Origin: Semisulcospira habei
Taxonomy: Eukaryota > Mollusca > Gastropoda > Semisulcospiridae
Direction: 5' to 3'
Assembly (NCBI GenBank): GCA_036245525.1
Contig: BTPG01000003.1
Location: forward strand, 143,157,359 to 143,221,358
Length of the DNA: 64,000 nt
The position numbers and the translations under genes are program-made. The notes below the pieces were generated by a model. The model saw only the letters and a program-made list of their open reading frames with translations, had not been told where the DNA came from and did not search any database. Below, one piece after another: positions 52,320 through 63,633 of this stretch (position 1 is the stretch's first letter; each line of letters starts with the position of its first letter).

Positions 52320-52975
52320 CCAGTGCAAATCCCGGCGGCGTGTAATGGCTGGTGACACAGACGTAGCGACTCTGTGGCTCACTTTTATTACCAGGATCTG
52401 TATCATTAAAAGGCACATTAAAAGTTGACTGTCAGCATCGCCTACTAAATTTAGGCAGCTCCTTGGACAGTGAGGGCGTCAAAACAGCGATCGTTTTGCT
52501 TGATCGTCGCAATCACTGCGTCCTCGTAAGAGGCATACAGTCGGATGAGCACATCAAACAGGTGATGTGAATGAGGGCCACATGCTAGAAAATAAGCAAA
52601 AATTAATGACCCCTAAGCGGCTGCAGCGACTCACGAGAATTATGACTCCTTTGTGCAGATGAAGCGGGGTGGGTGTCTTCACTGAATATGCTAAATGTGT
52701 GCATTTTCTGACTGGCTTTCTATTTAGGAATAACTTTCATTTATTTCGTCTGCTGGACTACAGATCAGAGGCGTTCGAAAAGATGATTGTTAGTATACGC
52801 TTATGGTGCTTCCTGTCTTTTATCTTCACAACTCGTAAGTCTATTACTATATATATATATATTAATAGACATGTCACAACTGGATAGGAGGTTATAATAC
52901 TCCGCAAGTCAGTCAGTGATTAAAATCATTTTCAAGAGCAGGTCTTGCACGCTCTCGATTTCAGTGCATCACATT
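52320..52975. other. Stretch without recognisable features
   Basis: No coding or repeat signal other than a short (AT)n at 52851. Confidence 0.4.
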
Positions 52976-52977
52976 TG

Positions 52978-53046
52978 TTGTCGGCTCCCTCGTTTCCGAC
53001 GCTACCGCTAATCAGCGGTAGCGGCGAATCGAGGGAGACAACCAGT
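52978..53046. repeat. GGGTTGTCTCC hairpin
   Basis: TTGTCGGCTCCCTCGTTTCC ... GGCGAATCGAGGGAGACAAC with ACCGCTAATCAGCGGT apex. Confidence 0.88.
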
Positions 53047-53278
53047 GTATAAACTAAACAAGCGTTAAAGTGAAACATTTCTATATTTGTAATTTTACTG
53101 CTCACTGACACCGCATACGTCTCTCAAATAAAAGCAAACAAATACACAAAGCAACAATCACAATATTTTACGAGACAAAAAATCCCGTCAAATTGCATAA
53201 AAAATATAAACTATTATTGTTTTTTTAAGTCTTGCTAAACTGATGAAAAACTGACACAGTGATGTCAGGCTAGCTTAC

Positions 53279-53446
53279 CTTTTGTGCAAAAGCCGGGTAG
53301 GTTCACTCCACCTTGTACTACTGTGGACTTGAACACCGTGTTGCCCGATGTCTCGTGATTGACAAGCATCGACTTAGCGGCTGCCGACAGAGCAAAGGTC
53401 CGTGCTTGACCCGCGTCCGCACAAAGCCAGATGGTGAGAACAACTG
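53279..53446 (-). CDS. Candidate first or internal exon of a secreted protein
   Basis: Minus-strand frame SSVVLTIWLCADAGQARTFA resembles a signal peptide with cleavage after ADAG, then LSAAAKSMLVNHETSGNTVF, KSTVVQGGVNLPGFCTKG, ending at a consensus donor AAAAG/GTAAGC (exon edge 53279). The VF-S-VVQG...C pattern recalls the start of PAN/apple-type domains in molluscan secreted proteins. There is no ATG in the frame (TTG at 53453, stop just upstream), so either the start lies in another exon or the gene is dead. No second exon was found. Confidence 0.35.
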
Positions 53447-53775
53447 AGCTCAAACACCGCGCTCAGTCAGTAAAAATGGGAACGGCATCGAGTTACCGAT
53501 CAGTGTCGACCAATCGCGCGCTTGCGTCCCGGATGGGAAGCAAGCGCGCGATTTGTCCGACCCGATCGCTTCCGCGACGCTCATTCGTCAACCCTTGACG
53601 TCATGTGACATGTTGGTCGCGAGGTGGGGGCCGCGAACAACAACTGGTTCTTGTTTTGCGGATGAACGGAGAATACTAAGGAAAGTACGGCCTCTGGCAT
53701 CGAAACGAGCACAGCGACAAAAGGTTTGTACGTCGCCTGACAAGTGACAAGTCAGCGGCTCCGAGTTTGGAAGTC

Positions 53776-53915
53776 TTAACCCTTTTCATCCTAATACACA
53801 AATAAATGTGACTGATAGTTCAATGGTGGTGTCAGAATAGCTTGGCGCCTGAGGCGCCAAGCTATTCTGGCACCACCCTTGAACTAATACAACTGATCTA
53901 TCTCCTAATATGTAA
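53776..53915 (+). repeat. GGCGCC-core foldback, third terminal type
   Basis: TTAACCCTTTTCATCC start; arms TAGTTCAATGGTGGTGTCAG / CTGGCACCACCCTTGAACTA around GGCGCCTGAGGCGCC. The flank GTGACTGA is not that of types A or B. Confidence 0.8.
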
Positions 53916-53987
53916 CGTAGCTTTCATAGGACAAAAAGCACATTTTGCGAAATCGGGATGTAATTGGATAATTCAATCAGAACTTGG

Positions 53988-54402
53988 GGGCGCCGTGGCG
54001 CAGTGGTTAAGGCGCCTGCCACCAATGCCAAAGGTGCGCGGTTCGATACCGGGTTCCGGCGTTGGACTTTTCTCCTCTGGTAAGTGTCACCGTTAATTCG
54101 GGCGGACCGTCGGGGGTTCTTTCTCCGGGTACTCCGGTTCTTCCACCCCACCCTCCCCCCCCCACCCCACTTTGGTACCGGTCTCAGGCCACTTTACAAA
54201 TTTCAAATACAAGCGATCAAAAATTCTCTGTAACTTCAGTAGCTGACTGGCCCTTCGTTTGTCTTGTACTGTGTTTGTCTTAAATGGCGTAAATCCGTGT
54301 CTGTTTCGTGAGTGTGTGTGTTGGGTTTCAGGCGCGGCGCTTTGAGTCGATTTCCCCAAAATTGAGAAAAAGCGCCTATATAATAACGGTATTATTATTA
54401 TT
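53988..54402 (+). mobile_element. tRNA-derived SINE, full copy
   Basis: Head GGCGCCGTGGCGCAGTGG with A-box-like GGCGCAGTGGTTAAGGCG and B-box GGTTCGATACC, body with GTTGGACTTTTCTCCTCTGG, 3' end AAAAGCGCCTATATAATAAC and (ATT)n. Second copy at 51711. Transcribed by Pol III in its active form and dependent on a LINE. Confidence 0.88.
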
Positions 54403-54522
54403 TAACTGAGAGGAAGGTGTCGCCGTCTCAGCTTACTCAGGCGTCCATTTATTGTTTTTGGCAGAGGTCTCCTTGGCATACTGGTAGATCCGCGTGCAGT
54501 CAGTACAGGGAAAGAGAGAAAT

Positions 54523-54743
54523 TTACCCATTCAGCCCTGGCGCACTACAGCAGGAGATGGGTCGACCATGATAATTCAAGGGTAGTGCCAATTAGCTTGG
54601 CGCCTGTCGGCGCCAAGCTAATCTGGCACTGCCCTTGAATTATCATGGTCGATCCATCTCCTGCAACTGGTGCATAGTCATTAGATGACGCCTCCAGACT
54701 TTGAAAAATACGGCCGTCGGGCTGAATGACTCGAGTTGAATTA
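54523..54743 (+). repeat. Type A foldback MITE, copy 14
   Basis: TTTACCCATTCAGCCCTGGC start; core arms 54560-54660; end region eroded before TTAA at 54740. Confidence 0.85.
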
Positions 54744-54862
54744 AGAAAAGAAAAAACTCATCGCCGATCAAGTGACATCAGTTGTGGTTATGTTACTCTC
54801 AGTATGAACAACAGATACAACGCGGATTCAGTTTTTAGTGGCGCCGCGTTCAACTCAAACAC

Positions 54863-55062
54863 GAGTGGGTTGCATGTAGCGTGCTTAAATATAGTGTGTT
54901 AAGCTCGCTGACTTAAGGTCTTTCTTGCTTAGTAAAGCTCTTGCTTAGTGCGCGAGTGTTTTCTGTTGCATGGAGCGACTTAGCGATGTGCGTAGCTCCG
55001 AACGAGTTCTTAGCGAGCGGGGATAGGTTATTTATAGCTTATGGTGGGGTGGGCAGTGGGCA
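54863..55062 (+). repeat. Left arm of a TIR element flanking the LINE
   Basis: GTGGGTTGCATGTAGCGTGC and subterminal GCTTA(G/A) motifs are mirrored at 59530-59715. Confidence 0.6.
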
Positions 55063-55069
55063 GATGTTC

Positions 55070-58000
55070 ACATCTGTACGGGACATAGACGACCCCGCCC
55101 TCCACGAGTCGCCTGCTGCCTTGCAGGCCTGGCCGCTTGGCTGCGGAAAGGCTAAGGGAGGAAACCCCTGACATCAAAGCCCCCGTGTCTCCGGGGAAGG
55201 CTTTTGAGCCAGAGACTAGGACAAGGACAGTCTGATATAAAACCTACGACCCGAGGACCTCGATGCCATCGTCCCAGCTTGCTAGGCCATGGCAGATGAA
55301 CCAAGGGTTTAAAGGGTGGGGCCAGTACTGCGCACACTGCACTCCACCAAAAAGCTCCACCGCGCAGGCTTTAGGAAACGTCCACGGACCATGACACTGA
55401 CCATTCCAAGTCCTGTAGCGACGGGCGAGGGGCGAAACGGCAGGTGAAAGATGTCACTGGAAGCCGCAGTCTCAAACCTGCATGCAGGCGGTTCAGGATA
55501 TTGGTCGCTTGATGTTGACCTGGGGATTTCAACATCACTCGGCCACCCTGAACGACCAAGCAGCCTTCTCTAGGGACAGCACTGCTTGCTCCACACGGAG
55601 AGGGGCCTAGAAAAGGTGGCCTAACCAAAGCTCGTCCCCTCGCAACCCCAGTTGGCTAGCCGCGGTCAACGGGCATCTTCTCCTGCGGTCAAAAAACAAG
55701 AAAGAATAACGGATCCACTCTCATGACGACCACAACCGGACTCAACGTAGCATGCTGGAACGTCCGAACCATGCTCGACAAAGCAGACAGCGGACGCCCT
55801 GAACGTCGCTCCGCCCTCATTGCCCATGAATTGCGGAGGTTAAACATCGACATCGCCGCGCTCAGCGAAGTACGCCTTCCGGACGAAGGCAGCCTCCAAG
55901 AACTTGGTGCTGGGTACACCCTCTACTGGTCAGGCAGGCCTGCATCAGAAAGACGGCTTTCAGGCGTGGGTTTCATGGTCAAGACATCCATTGCGACTAA
56001 GCTGGAAAACCTACCAACGGGCCACTAAGACCGCATCATGTCCATGCGCCTCCCACTGAGACACCAGCAGCACGTCACCCTTCTCAGTGTGTACTCCCCA
56101 ACCCTCCTGGCAGAGCCTGCTGAAAAGGATAAGTTTTACACTGACCTGCGCAGCCTCCTACAGAGTACCCTTGCAGACGACAAAGTCATCATCCTTGGCG
56201 ACTTCAACGCCAGAGTGGGCCAGGACTCTGAAGCCTGGAAAGGAGTCCTCGGCAAGCATGGCGTGGGGAACTGCAATGACAATGGCCGCCTACTATTGGA
56301 GTTCTGTGCGGAGCAGCAACTGGTCATCACCAACACTACTTTTCAGCAAAAGGACAGTCGAAAGACCACCTGGATGCATCCTCGCTCCAAGCACTGGCAC
56401 CTTATCGACTATGTCCTAGTGCGTCAGAGGGACCGCAGTGACGTCCTCCTCATCAGAGTGATGCCCAGCGCAGAGTGCCACACTGACCACCGCCTTGTCC
56501 GCTGCAAACTCAGGCTCCACTTCAAGCCAAAACCCAAGAAATGGGGCCCCCCCAAGAAAAAGCTTGATGTTGCCAGCCTTCAGCGTGACTATGTGAAAGC
56601 TGCCTTTCAGACAGATTTACAGCGCAGGCTCAAAGACACAGCGGACCCAGTAGACTCCTCCCCTGAAACACTTTGGGAACAACTGAAAACTGCTATTGCA
56701 AAATCCTCTGCAGAAGTCTTGGGTTTCGCTAGAAAGAAGAACAAAGACTGGTTTGACGAAAACGATGTAGAGATCCAGGAACACCTAGCAAAAAAAAAGA
56801 GCCGCCCATCAGGCCCACCTAGCCCAGCCTTCCTGCCCTGTGAAGAAGTCTGCCTTCCGCCTCGTCTGCAGCAGTCTCCAGCGCAAGCTCAGAGATCTCC
56901 AGAATGAGTGGTGGACCAGACTTGCACAGAGGACCCAGCTTTGTGCTGACAATGGTGACTACAGGGGCTTCTACGAAGCACTGAAAGCAGTGTATGGCCC
57001 CAGGCACCTGGTACAAAGTCCCCTGCGAAGCGCGAATGGCCAGGCACTCCTCACAGATAATACCTCCATCTTGAACCGCTGGTCGGAATACTTTCAGAGC
57101 CTCTTCAGCGCTGAACGCACTGTTCAAGAAGCAGTCATCCTACAAATCCCACACCTCCCAGTAAAGGTTGAATTGGACGAACCGCCCACCGCTGAAGAGA
57201 CCCTCACAGCCATCCACCAGCTCAAGAGTGGCAAAGCAGCAGGCATTGATGGAATACCGCCAGAGATCTGGAAACATGGAGGCACAGCACTGCACAACAA
57301 GCTCCATGACCTCTTTCTCTGCTGCTGGGAGGAAGGAACACTACCAAAAGATCTCCGTGACGCAGTCGTTATCACCCTGTACAAGAACAAAGGCGAGAAG
57401 TCTGACTGTTCCAACTATCGGGGAATTACCCTGCTGTCCATTGCTGGGAAAATCCTTGCAAGGCTGCTCCTGAATCGGCTGGTACCTGCCATCGCTGAAG
57501 ACCAACTCCCAGAGGGCCAGTGTGGCTTCAGAGCAAACAGGAGCACCACCGATATGGTCTTTGTGCTGAGACAGCTACAGGAGAAGTGCCGCGAGCAGAA
57601 CAAAGGGCTGTACGTAACATTTGTCGACCTAACAAAAGCGTTCGACACTGTGAGCAGGCAAGGCTTGTGGCAGATCCTGGAGCGACTTGGCTGTCCCCCA
57701 AAGTTCCTCAACATGATTGTCCAGCTACACGAGGACCAGCAAGGCCAGGTCAGACTCAACAATGACCTCTCAGAACCATTCCCTATTCTCAACGGCGTAA
57801 AGCAGGGCTGCGTGCTGGCACCGACCCTCTTCACCATCTTTTTTAGCATGATGTTGAAGCAGGCCACAGTGGACCTCAATGATGACGATGCAGTGTACAT
57901 CAGGTATCGTCTCGATGGCAGCCTGTTTAATCTCAGACGATTGCAGGCCCACACGAAAACCCTAGACCAACTGATTCGTGAGCTGCTTTTTGCTGATGAT

Positions 58001-59035
58001 GCTGCCCTCGTTGCACACACAGAGAGAGCCCTGCAGCGCATCACGTCTTGCTTCGCAGATGCTGCCCAGCTCTTTGGACTCGAGGTCAGTCTGAAAAAGA
58101 CAGAGGTCCTCCATCAGCCGGCACCCAAGACAGTGTATCGCCCTCCTCACATCACCATTGGCGAGTCTGAACTAAAGTCAGTGCACCAGTTTACTTACCT
58201 TGGCTGCATTATCACGTCGGACGCCAAGCTGGACAAGGAGCTTGACAGCAGGCTGGCAAAAGCGAACAGTGCTTTCGGGCGACTTTTCAAGCGGGTGTGG
58301 CACAATCAACAGCTGAAAACAGGCACCAAGATCAGCGTGTACAGAGCTGTGGTCCTCACCACCCTGCTGTATGGTTCCGAGTCCTGGGCCCTCTACCGCA
58401 GCCAACTACGACTCCTCGAACGCTTCCACCAGCGCTGCCTGCGTACCATCCTGGGCATTCACTGGAGTGACTATGTCACCAACGTCGAGGTCCTTGAACA
58501 GGCTGAAACTGTGAGCATCGAGGCTTTGCTGCTGCGGACACAGCTCCGCTGGGCGGGGCACGTCTCCAGGATGGAGGATCATCGCCTACCAAAGATCACC
58601 CTGTTCGGCGAGCTTGCTACTGGACACCGTGACAGAGGGGCACCAAAGAAGAGATACAAAGACTGTCTCAAGAAGTCACTTAGTGCCTGCCAAATCGACC
58701 ACCACCAGTGGTCTTCGCTTGCTGCGGACCGTGACACCTGGCGCTCCACCATTTACAAGGCAGCTGTCTCCTTTGAGGACTCTCGCAGAGCTAGCCTTAA
58801 GGACAAGCGGCTCAGGAGAAAAAACAGAGATGCCGCAGCTCAGAACCCTGGCCAGACCTTCCCCTGCAGCCACTGCGGTCGAACCTGCCTGTCTCGGATT
58901 GGCCTCCGCAGCCACGAACAAGCCTGCAGACGTCGTGGGCAACTCCTATAAAATCTTCGTTCGCGAAGTAAAGCCAAGGCTCAGGCTCATGGTGGGGTTC
59001 TCCCCTACGTCATCATAGATTGTAGAAATCGGCCA
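55070..59035 (+). mobile_element. RTE-like LINE, nearly complete
   Basis: A GC-rich leader (55070-55722) precedes one long frame (55723-58951) with endonuclease and reverse transcriptase; a short 3' region follows with AATAAA at 59035. The ends are approximate because no target duplication was recognised. Confidence 0.8.
55723..58951 (+). pseudogene. LINE endonuclease/reverse transcriptase ORF with two breaks
   Basis: ATG 55723 opens LNVACWNVRTMLDKADSG (endonuclease start), then IAALSEVRLPDEG. TAA at 56026-56028 interrupts, after which the same frame continues with VYSPTLLAEPAEKD, GDFNARVGQD and the HLIDYVLV and CHTDHRLV motifs that complete the endonuclease. A run of nine A (56790-56798) shifts the frame; removing one gives LAKKRAAHQAHLAQ and joins to the RT frame. 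RT blocks: GIDGIPPEIWK, NYRGITLLS, FVDLTKAFDTVSR, GVKQGCVLAP, and catalytic FADDAALVAH (about 57989). The C-terminus has LRWAGHVSRMEDHRLPK and a CxxC...H...C finger (CSHCGRTC, HEQAC). RTE-like placement is inference. The breaks are few, so decay is recent or partly due to assembly. Confidence 0.9.
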
Positions 59036-59179
59036 ATAAAAACGCACGGTTTTCGCTTCTTCTGACCTAACGGAAACGAAGTACACAAAACGCCGGTGAA
59101 ATGGCGGCGATGGAAAACAAGAAGTCAAGAGAGAAAGAATGGCAAATTTTTCGTGCAGGCAACCCTGCTTGTCAATCTA

Positions 59180-59310
59180 ATGTAGACGTACATTAGTTAA
59201 GGAGTACCGTGTAGGCTCCCATAGTATGAGGATCTATGTCTCAAGTCTAGTGGATGTACATTAGTTAAGGACTACCGTGTAGTAGGCCATGAGGATCTAT
59301 GTTTCTCTGA
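59180..59310 (+). repeat. Tandem duplication of about 70 bp
   Basis: GTACATTAGTTAAGGA(G/C)TACCGTGTAG...GAGGATCTATGT occurs twice (59190 and 59256). Confidence 0.8.
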
Positions 59311-59529
59311 CAACGGCTGGTGTTGGGTTATACCCATCGGTGTGCAGGGTCAGTTGAATCAGTTATGCAGACTCCTCACCGATAATTCCCAGATGTCCGT
59401 GAGACGAGGCTGGGCGTTCTAACGTACACTTCGTGTTCCTCCTTCTCTATCCTAGATGGAAGGTCTGTTTCTGCCCCAAGGTTTAAGAGAGTGAATTCAC
59501 ATTTCCGTTCTCGCGTTAACACGGCAGCT

Positions 59530-59715
59530 AAGACCTCTTCGGCCTCAGCTAAGCACGCCGCTACGCACGGTGGGGACCGTCCTTAGAATTAAGCACGCCA
59601 CTAAGCTCGCTCCAGCAGATAAGCACGCTCATGCAACGCACATTTTCAGCTAAGCTTGTGAACTTAGCGCTAAGCAAGAAATTTGCGCGCTAAGCAAGCA
59701 TATGCAACCCACCCC
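59530..59715 (-). repeat. Right arm of a TIR element flanking the LINE
   Basis: Multiple TAAGCACGC and TAAGCAAG motifs, ending AAGCATATGCAACCCACCC, inverse of 54863 onward. Confidence 0.6.
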
Positions 59716-59736
59716 TGTAACAGACCGTCGGGCTTA

Positions 59737-59846
59737 TCCCAGTGTCCAAAGGTCCTCGGGCCCACGACGGCCGCAGTGGGCCCGCGCACGGCTGTGCGCG
59801 GGCCCACTGCGGCCGTCGTGGGCCCGAAAACATTTGGTTACTGGGC
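59737..59846. repeat. GGGCCCACGAC hairpin, complete copy
   Basis: CCAGTGTCCAAAGGTCCTCG ... CGAAAACATTTGGTTACTGG; inner arms GGGCCCACGACGGCCGCAGT and GGGCCCGCGCACGG with its inverse. A near-perfect palindrome of about 72 bp in the core. Confidence 0.92.
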
Positions 59847-60066
59847 CGGTATGTCGGTCTGAAGACGTTTTGTGTAGTGCCTGTACAGCCCTACACTGTT
59901 ACTACCACTGACACTGCCTTCATTCTGTCACTTTTAAGCCCCTCCCCCCCCCCCCTAACCCCACAACCCACCCACCCACCAAGAACAGAATGGATAGGTT
60001 GGAGACAAAATGAAAGCAACAGAAACAATGAATTTAAGTCCAGGCAAAATGACGGGCTTGTTTGAT

Positions 60067-60690
60067 GAGAGTCCGAAATAGCTCAGGCGCAAGAGAGCGA
60101 AGGGAATCGCCGGGTCGTGGGTTCGCATCCCAGTAGCTGGACTCGCAATCCAGGTTGAAGACGGGCTTGTTCAATAGCATGTACGTTGAAAGGTCCTGGT
60201 AAATCAAAGTGGCACGGTTGGAGTGCGCCTGAATTGATCAGTGTTTAGGTCGTACTCCATAGGCAATAGGGCTCGGGAAGTTCCCCGCGTTGCCTAGCAG
60301 CGTCGGCGCGTCAGCCGCCATCTTAAGAGGATAGAATAGTCTTCAGATAGTAGCAAAGTAGTGTTTCAACACGTGTTTCTTCATGTTTCTTCCTCTTTGA
60401 AAACATACAAAAACAGATTCTGGTTAGCGGTTTCCTACGGTGATGCCAAGACTTGCTGCTATTGCCTATAGCACGCCAGGACTTTATTTAGTTCCTGAAA
60501 TTTGTCCTGACAGCGATTTCCCTAAAAGGGCCTTATCGCGAATCCTCTCAAGATGGCCGCCACTATTAGTGTGATGACGTCAGCTTCTCGAGTCCTATAG
60601 ATTTTTCCTGTCCTCCATAACCCGCCCGTCAGGGCCGTCCATTATCACTTCTGATGCCGTGGACGTTAAACCCCGAACTAACCCAATGAG
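60067..60690 (+). mobile_element. tRNA-derived SINE, copy 1, split by a MITE
   Basis: Head GAGTCCGAAATAGCTCAGGC with B-box GTGGGTTCGCATCCC; body through CGTACTCCATAGGCAATA; 3' end GTGGACGTTAAACCCCGAAC. Interrupted at 60270-60596. Confidence 0.88.
60268..60597. mobile_element. MITE inserted in a SINE
   Basis: Left TAGGGCTCGGGAAG and right CTTCTCGAGTCCTA are inverse; GCCGCCATCTTAAGAGGAT and ATCCTCTCAAGATGGCCGCC form a subterminal pair. The empty site is read in the SINE copies at 61265 and 63634 as GGCAATAGATTT. Confidence 0.8.
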
Positions 60691-60707
60691 CTTAGAAATT
60701 TTGTTTG

Positions 60708-60723
60708 GGGGGGGGGGGGGGAG
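60708..60723 (+). repeat. Poly-G tract
   Basis: Homopolymer run. Confidence 0.8.
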
Positions 60724-61254
60724 AGCTGCATATTGGTTATTGTATTTGGTGGGACGTTGTACCATGTAGTGCAGTGTTTTCCCATAGGGGTCTGACTAAA
60801 TGCAAATTCGCTGCGCCACCGTTTGCGCGCGGTCACCGCGTAAATAGCTCGTCAGAATACAAGGGAGGAAACGAAGCACACCCGCGAAATTTTAGCTGTG
60901 GCGGAAGTATCCCGGACCTCTTTCTCAACATCTAGAGTTGAATGTTAAACCTTTAGTAGAGTGCCGTGAAAAGGCCACTATGCACTGCTGTGCATTCATT
61001 GTTTTCTGCCCTGTTTACTAGGCTAAAGTCGAATTGAATTATTCGGAAAGATATTGACAACTGAGCAGTGTTTAAACCAGACGCCATAAAGTAGAGCTTT
61101 TTCGGGCTGGTGGAAATACGTACCTAAAGCGATTGTGCGTGCAGGTCACAAGTTCATGTTGACATTAAGATGCACTCTTGTTTTAATTTCACTGGATATG
61201 CTAATTTACATTAACCAATGAAAAATGAGCACGATGCGTATTTCCGGCCACATC
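60724..61254. other. Repeat fragments also present near 61790-61930
   Basis: CCCATAGGGGTCTGACTAAATGCAAAT, the GCGCGGTCACCGCGTAAAT segment and CAGAATACAAGGGAGGAAAC recur inverted around 61795-61910, so 60770-60880 and 61790-61910 are inverted copies of one unclassified repeat. Confidence 0.6.
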
Positions 61255-61264
61255 TAAAACCCAA

Positions 61265-61574
61265 GGGTTGGTTGGTTAGTTCGGGTTTAACGTCCACAGC
61301 ACCGAGGTGATCATGGACGGGCGGGTTATGGGGGACAGGGAAATCTATTGCCTATGGAGTACGACCTGAACACTGATCAACTCAGGCGCACTCCAACAGT
61401 GCCACTTTGATTTACCAGGACCTTTCAACGGACATGCTATAGAACAAATCCGTTTTTTTTCTCCCTGGATTGTGAGTCCAGCTACCGGGGCCGGGGCGGG
61501 GATTCGAACCCACGACCCGGCGATTACCTTCGCTCTCCTCCTACGTTTAACCGCCTGAGCTATTTCGGACTCTC
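61265..61574 (-). mobile_element. tRNA-derived SINE, copy 2
   Basis: 12-bp target duplication TCTAAAACCCAA on both sides (61253-61264 and 61573-61584). On the minus strand: GAGTCCGAAATAGCTCAGGC, GTGGGTTCGAATCCC, 3' tail AACTAACCAACCAA. Confidence 0.93.
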
Positions 61575-62109
61575 TAAAACCCAACGAATCGACGTCTACT
61601 AAAATGATGCTTGACTGTGCAAAAAGCCTTGATACTAAACGATCAGTTTTAATCGGAGGACAAAGTTGTATACATATGTGGCAAAATATCTACGGCAGAG
61701 TTTGTTCAGTTTGAGGTTTTAGGCGGATGGTTGCTTCGAGGGTTGAAAACTGCTCTGGAATCACAGTGCTTCGCCGCTTTGCGTGCCTTTCATTTCCTCC
61801 CTTGTATTCTGACTTGAGCCATTTACGCGATGGCCGCGCGCACGCGGTAGCACAACGGATTTGCATTTAGTCAAAGCACCACTCGTCAGGCCCCTATGTG
61901 TTTTCCCACCTTTCGCTTGATTTTCTCTTGCATTGTAGGTCAGTCGAACTGCGTCCCATCCAATGTATACTGATCGAACAGTCCTTGAAACCCTGGACTG
62001 CAACTCAGTGACCATAACACTGGTCGGGAAGATTTTATCATCTTCTCCGTCTAACGATAATATCGTCAGCAGCAGCACTCGGGACTGTGAGGTTCGATAC
62101 CTGTTAGCA

Positions 62110-62272
62110 GTCAAGGATTAGATCCCCATAAAGCCCTGACACGATACGGCAGGATTTGGATCGACCACGATGGTTCAAGGGTGGTGTCGGAATAGCTTGG
62201 CGCCTGTAGGCGCCAAGCTATTCCGACACCACCCTTGAACTATCATGGTCGATCTGTGTGTCTAGAACTGTG
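62110..62272 (+). repeat. GGCGCC-core foldback (type B-like)
   Basis: GGATCGACCACGATGGTTCA ... TGAACTATCATGGTCGATC, apex GGCGCCTGTAGGCGCC; matched GTCGGAATAG/CTATTCCGAC in both arms. Confidence 0.88.
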
Positions 62273-62328
62273 ACGTATTCCTCAAAGGACTGATTTCTCC
62301 AGAATTCCTCATCAGAACTTAAAAAGAG

Positions 62329-62388
62329 TGTGCCGGTCTGTGAGTTTGTTCCATACGCCCATAAGGTCCAAAGTCATCACTAGCACAC
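62329..62388. repeat. TGTGATTTTGGACC hairpin, decayed
   Basis: GTGCCGGTCTGTGAGTTTG ... AAGGTCCAAAGTCATC. Confidence 0.6.
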
Positions 62389-62574
62389 ATGAAAATGACC
62401 TGCTTCCATTTTCGCTCCCCACCCCCTCCTCACTTCCCCTCATCTCTCCCCCCCCCCCTTCACCGCCCACTTGCCCCTCCCCCCTTCTTCAGTTGAGTTG
62501 AGTTCTGTCAAAATGGGATCTCTGAGCTCGGAAAGGCCCAAAAGGGAAGGTGGGGGTGGGAGGACAAAAGATGG

Positions 62575-62596
62575 TGGGGGGGGGGGGGGGGGGGGA
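62575..62596 (+). repeat. Poly-G tract
   Basis: Run of about 20 G after GGATGGTGG-like repeats. Confidence 0.85.
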
Positions 62597-62659
62597 GATT
62601 ATACGGCACAGCATACGAACATACAGCACAAAGTGTGTAGGCGACGACACACAATGAAC

Positions 62660-62712
62660 AACATGTCCTCGGGCCCTAATCCTACTTCGGCCCGCCGGGA
62701 GACCTTTTGCTG
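62660..62712. repeat. GGGCCCACGAC hairpin, decayed copy
   Basis: TGTCCTCGGGCCCTAATCCT ... CGGCCCGCCGGGAGACC. Confidence 0.5.
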
Positions 62713-62897
62713 TCTTGTCATTGTACTCAACGACGTGTGGGGACAGAATAGTCACAGTACGTCCAACAAAGAAGGCTGACTCGGTCAGTCCCAATCAGCA
62801 ACTATTGAACGTCTAGTCACAAAGGACTTGTTGCACAATACCGCTCGTACGACTTTATCTTTTCTGCGTCAATGGAGGAGAAGGAAAATAAACGTTG

Positions 62898-62938
62898 CCA
62901 ACAAGAGTCATACAGATCTTCATGAGCCCCGCAGATGA
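62898..62938. repeat. CTCATGAG-type hairpin, half copy
   Basis: CAACAAGAGTCATACAGATC then TTCATGAGCCCCGCAG; right arm missing. Confidence 0.6.
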
Positions 62939-63109
62939 GAAATTTCGTTACAGGAATGTTCAGTAGTGGTCAAAAGCTTGATTACCTGAATGACCTGATT
63001 ATTTTGCAAGTGACCCGGCTACTGGCCGCCCGTCACGGTCTGTTTCGCGGGGACTTGGTCGGTTGGTTAACCGCTTCGCTGCCTAGAAAAAAATGGACAG
63101 CACGCTACG

Positions 63110-63175
63110 GCAAGACGTATAGATCCTCATGAGCCCCCGCAATTGCGGGGGCTCATGAGGATCTATACGTCTTGC
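63110..63175. repeat. CTCATGAG-type hairpin, perfect copy
   Basis: GCAAGACGTATAGATCCTCA ... TGAGGATCTATACGTCTTGC around CCCCCGCAATTGCGGGGG; a perfect 66-bp palindrome. Confidence 0.95.
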
Positions 63176-63622
63176 TGAAACCACTTTGTATCGACGGCAT
63201 TCCTTTGACGGCTGGGGAGCCGCTTTGGCGGTGAATTATCTACGGTTTCAGCGACGCAACCTGCAACCACTTTGAAACCACTTTGTTACAGGACGGTTCT
63301 TTCGCATTAAATTGACACAGATTTCAGACGGACAGTGTTAACGATCAATGGCAGTGAGGCGGATAACGTCCACTCCACAAGGAGTGATGACAACGGACTG
63401 TCTTAAGAGACATGATCTTATGGAGTCAGTACGACCTGAACACCAACCAATTAAGTCGCATTTCAACTGCACCAGTGAGCACACATGCTAAAGAACGAGC
63501 TCGTCTGTTTCCCTGGAGAGCCCACAACTGTGATCGACGCCGGTCGGCAAGAGGAACTTTTGCGTTCTGGGAGCCTTCTTTGCGTTACGTGGGGAAATGG
63601 TGCAAGCACACGCAATCGATAG
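63176..63622. other. Stretch without recognisable features
   Basis: ATACGACCTGAACAC-like SINE fragment at 63425-63480; otherwise nothing. Confidence 0.4.
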
Positions 63623-63633
63623 TAATCAGTTCG

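Noticed and set aside
53988..54062. Possible true tRNA gene
   Set aside because: The acceptor and anticodon arms pair poorly and the unit continues 340 bp with a second copy at 51711; it is a SINE head.
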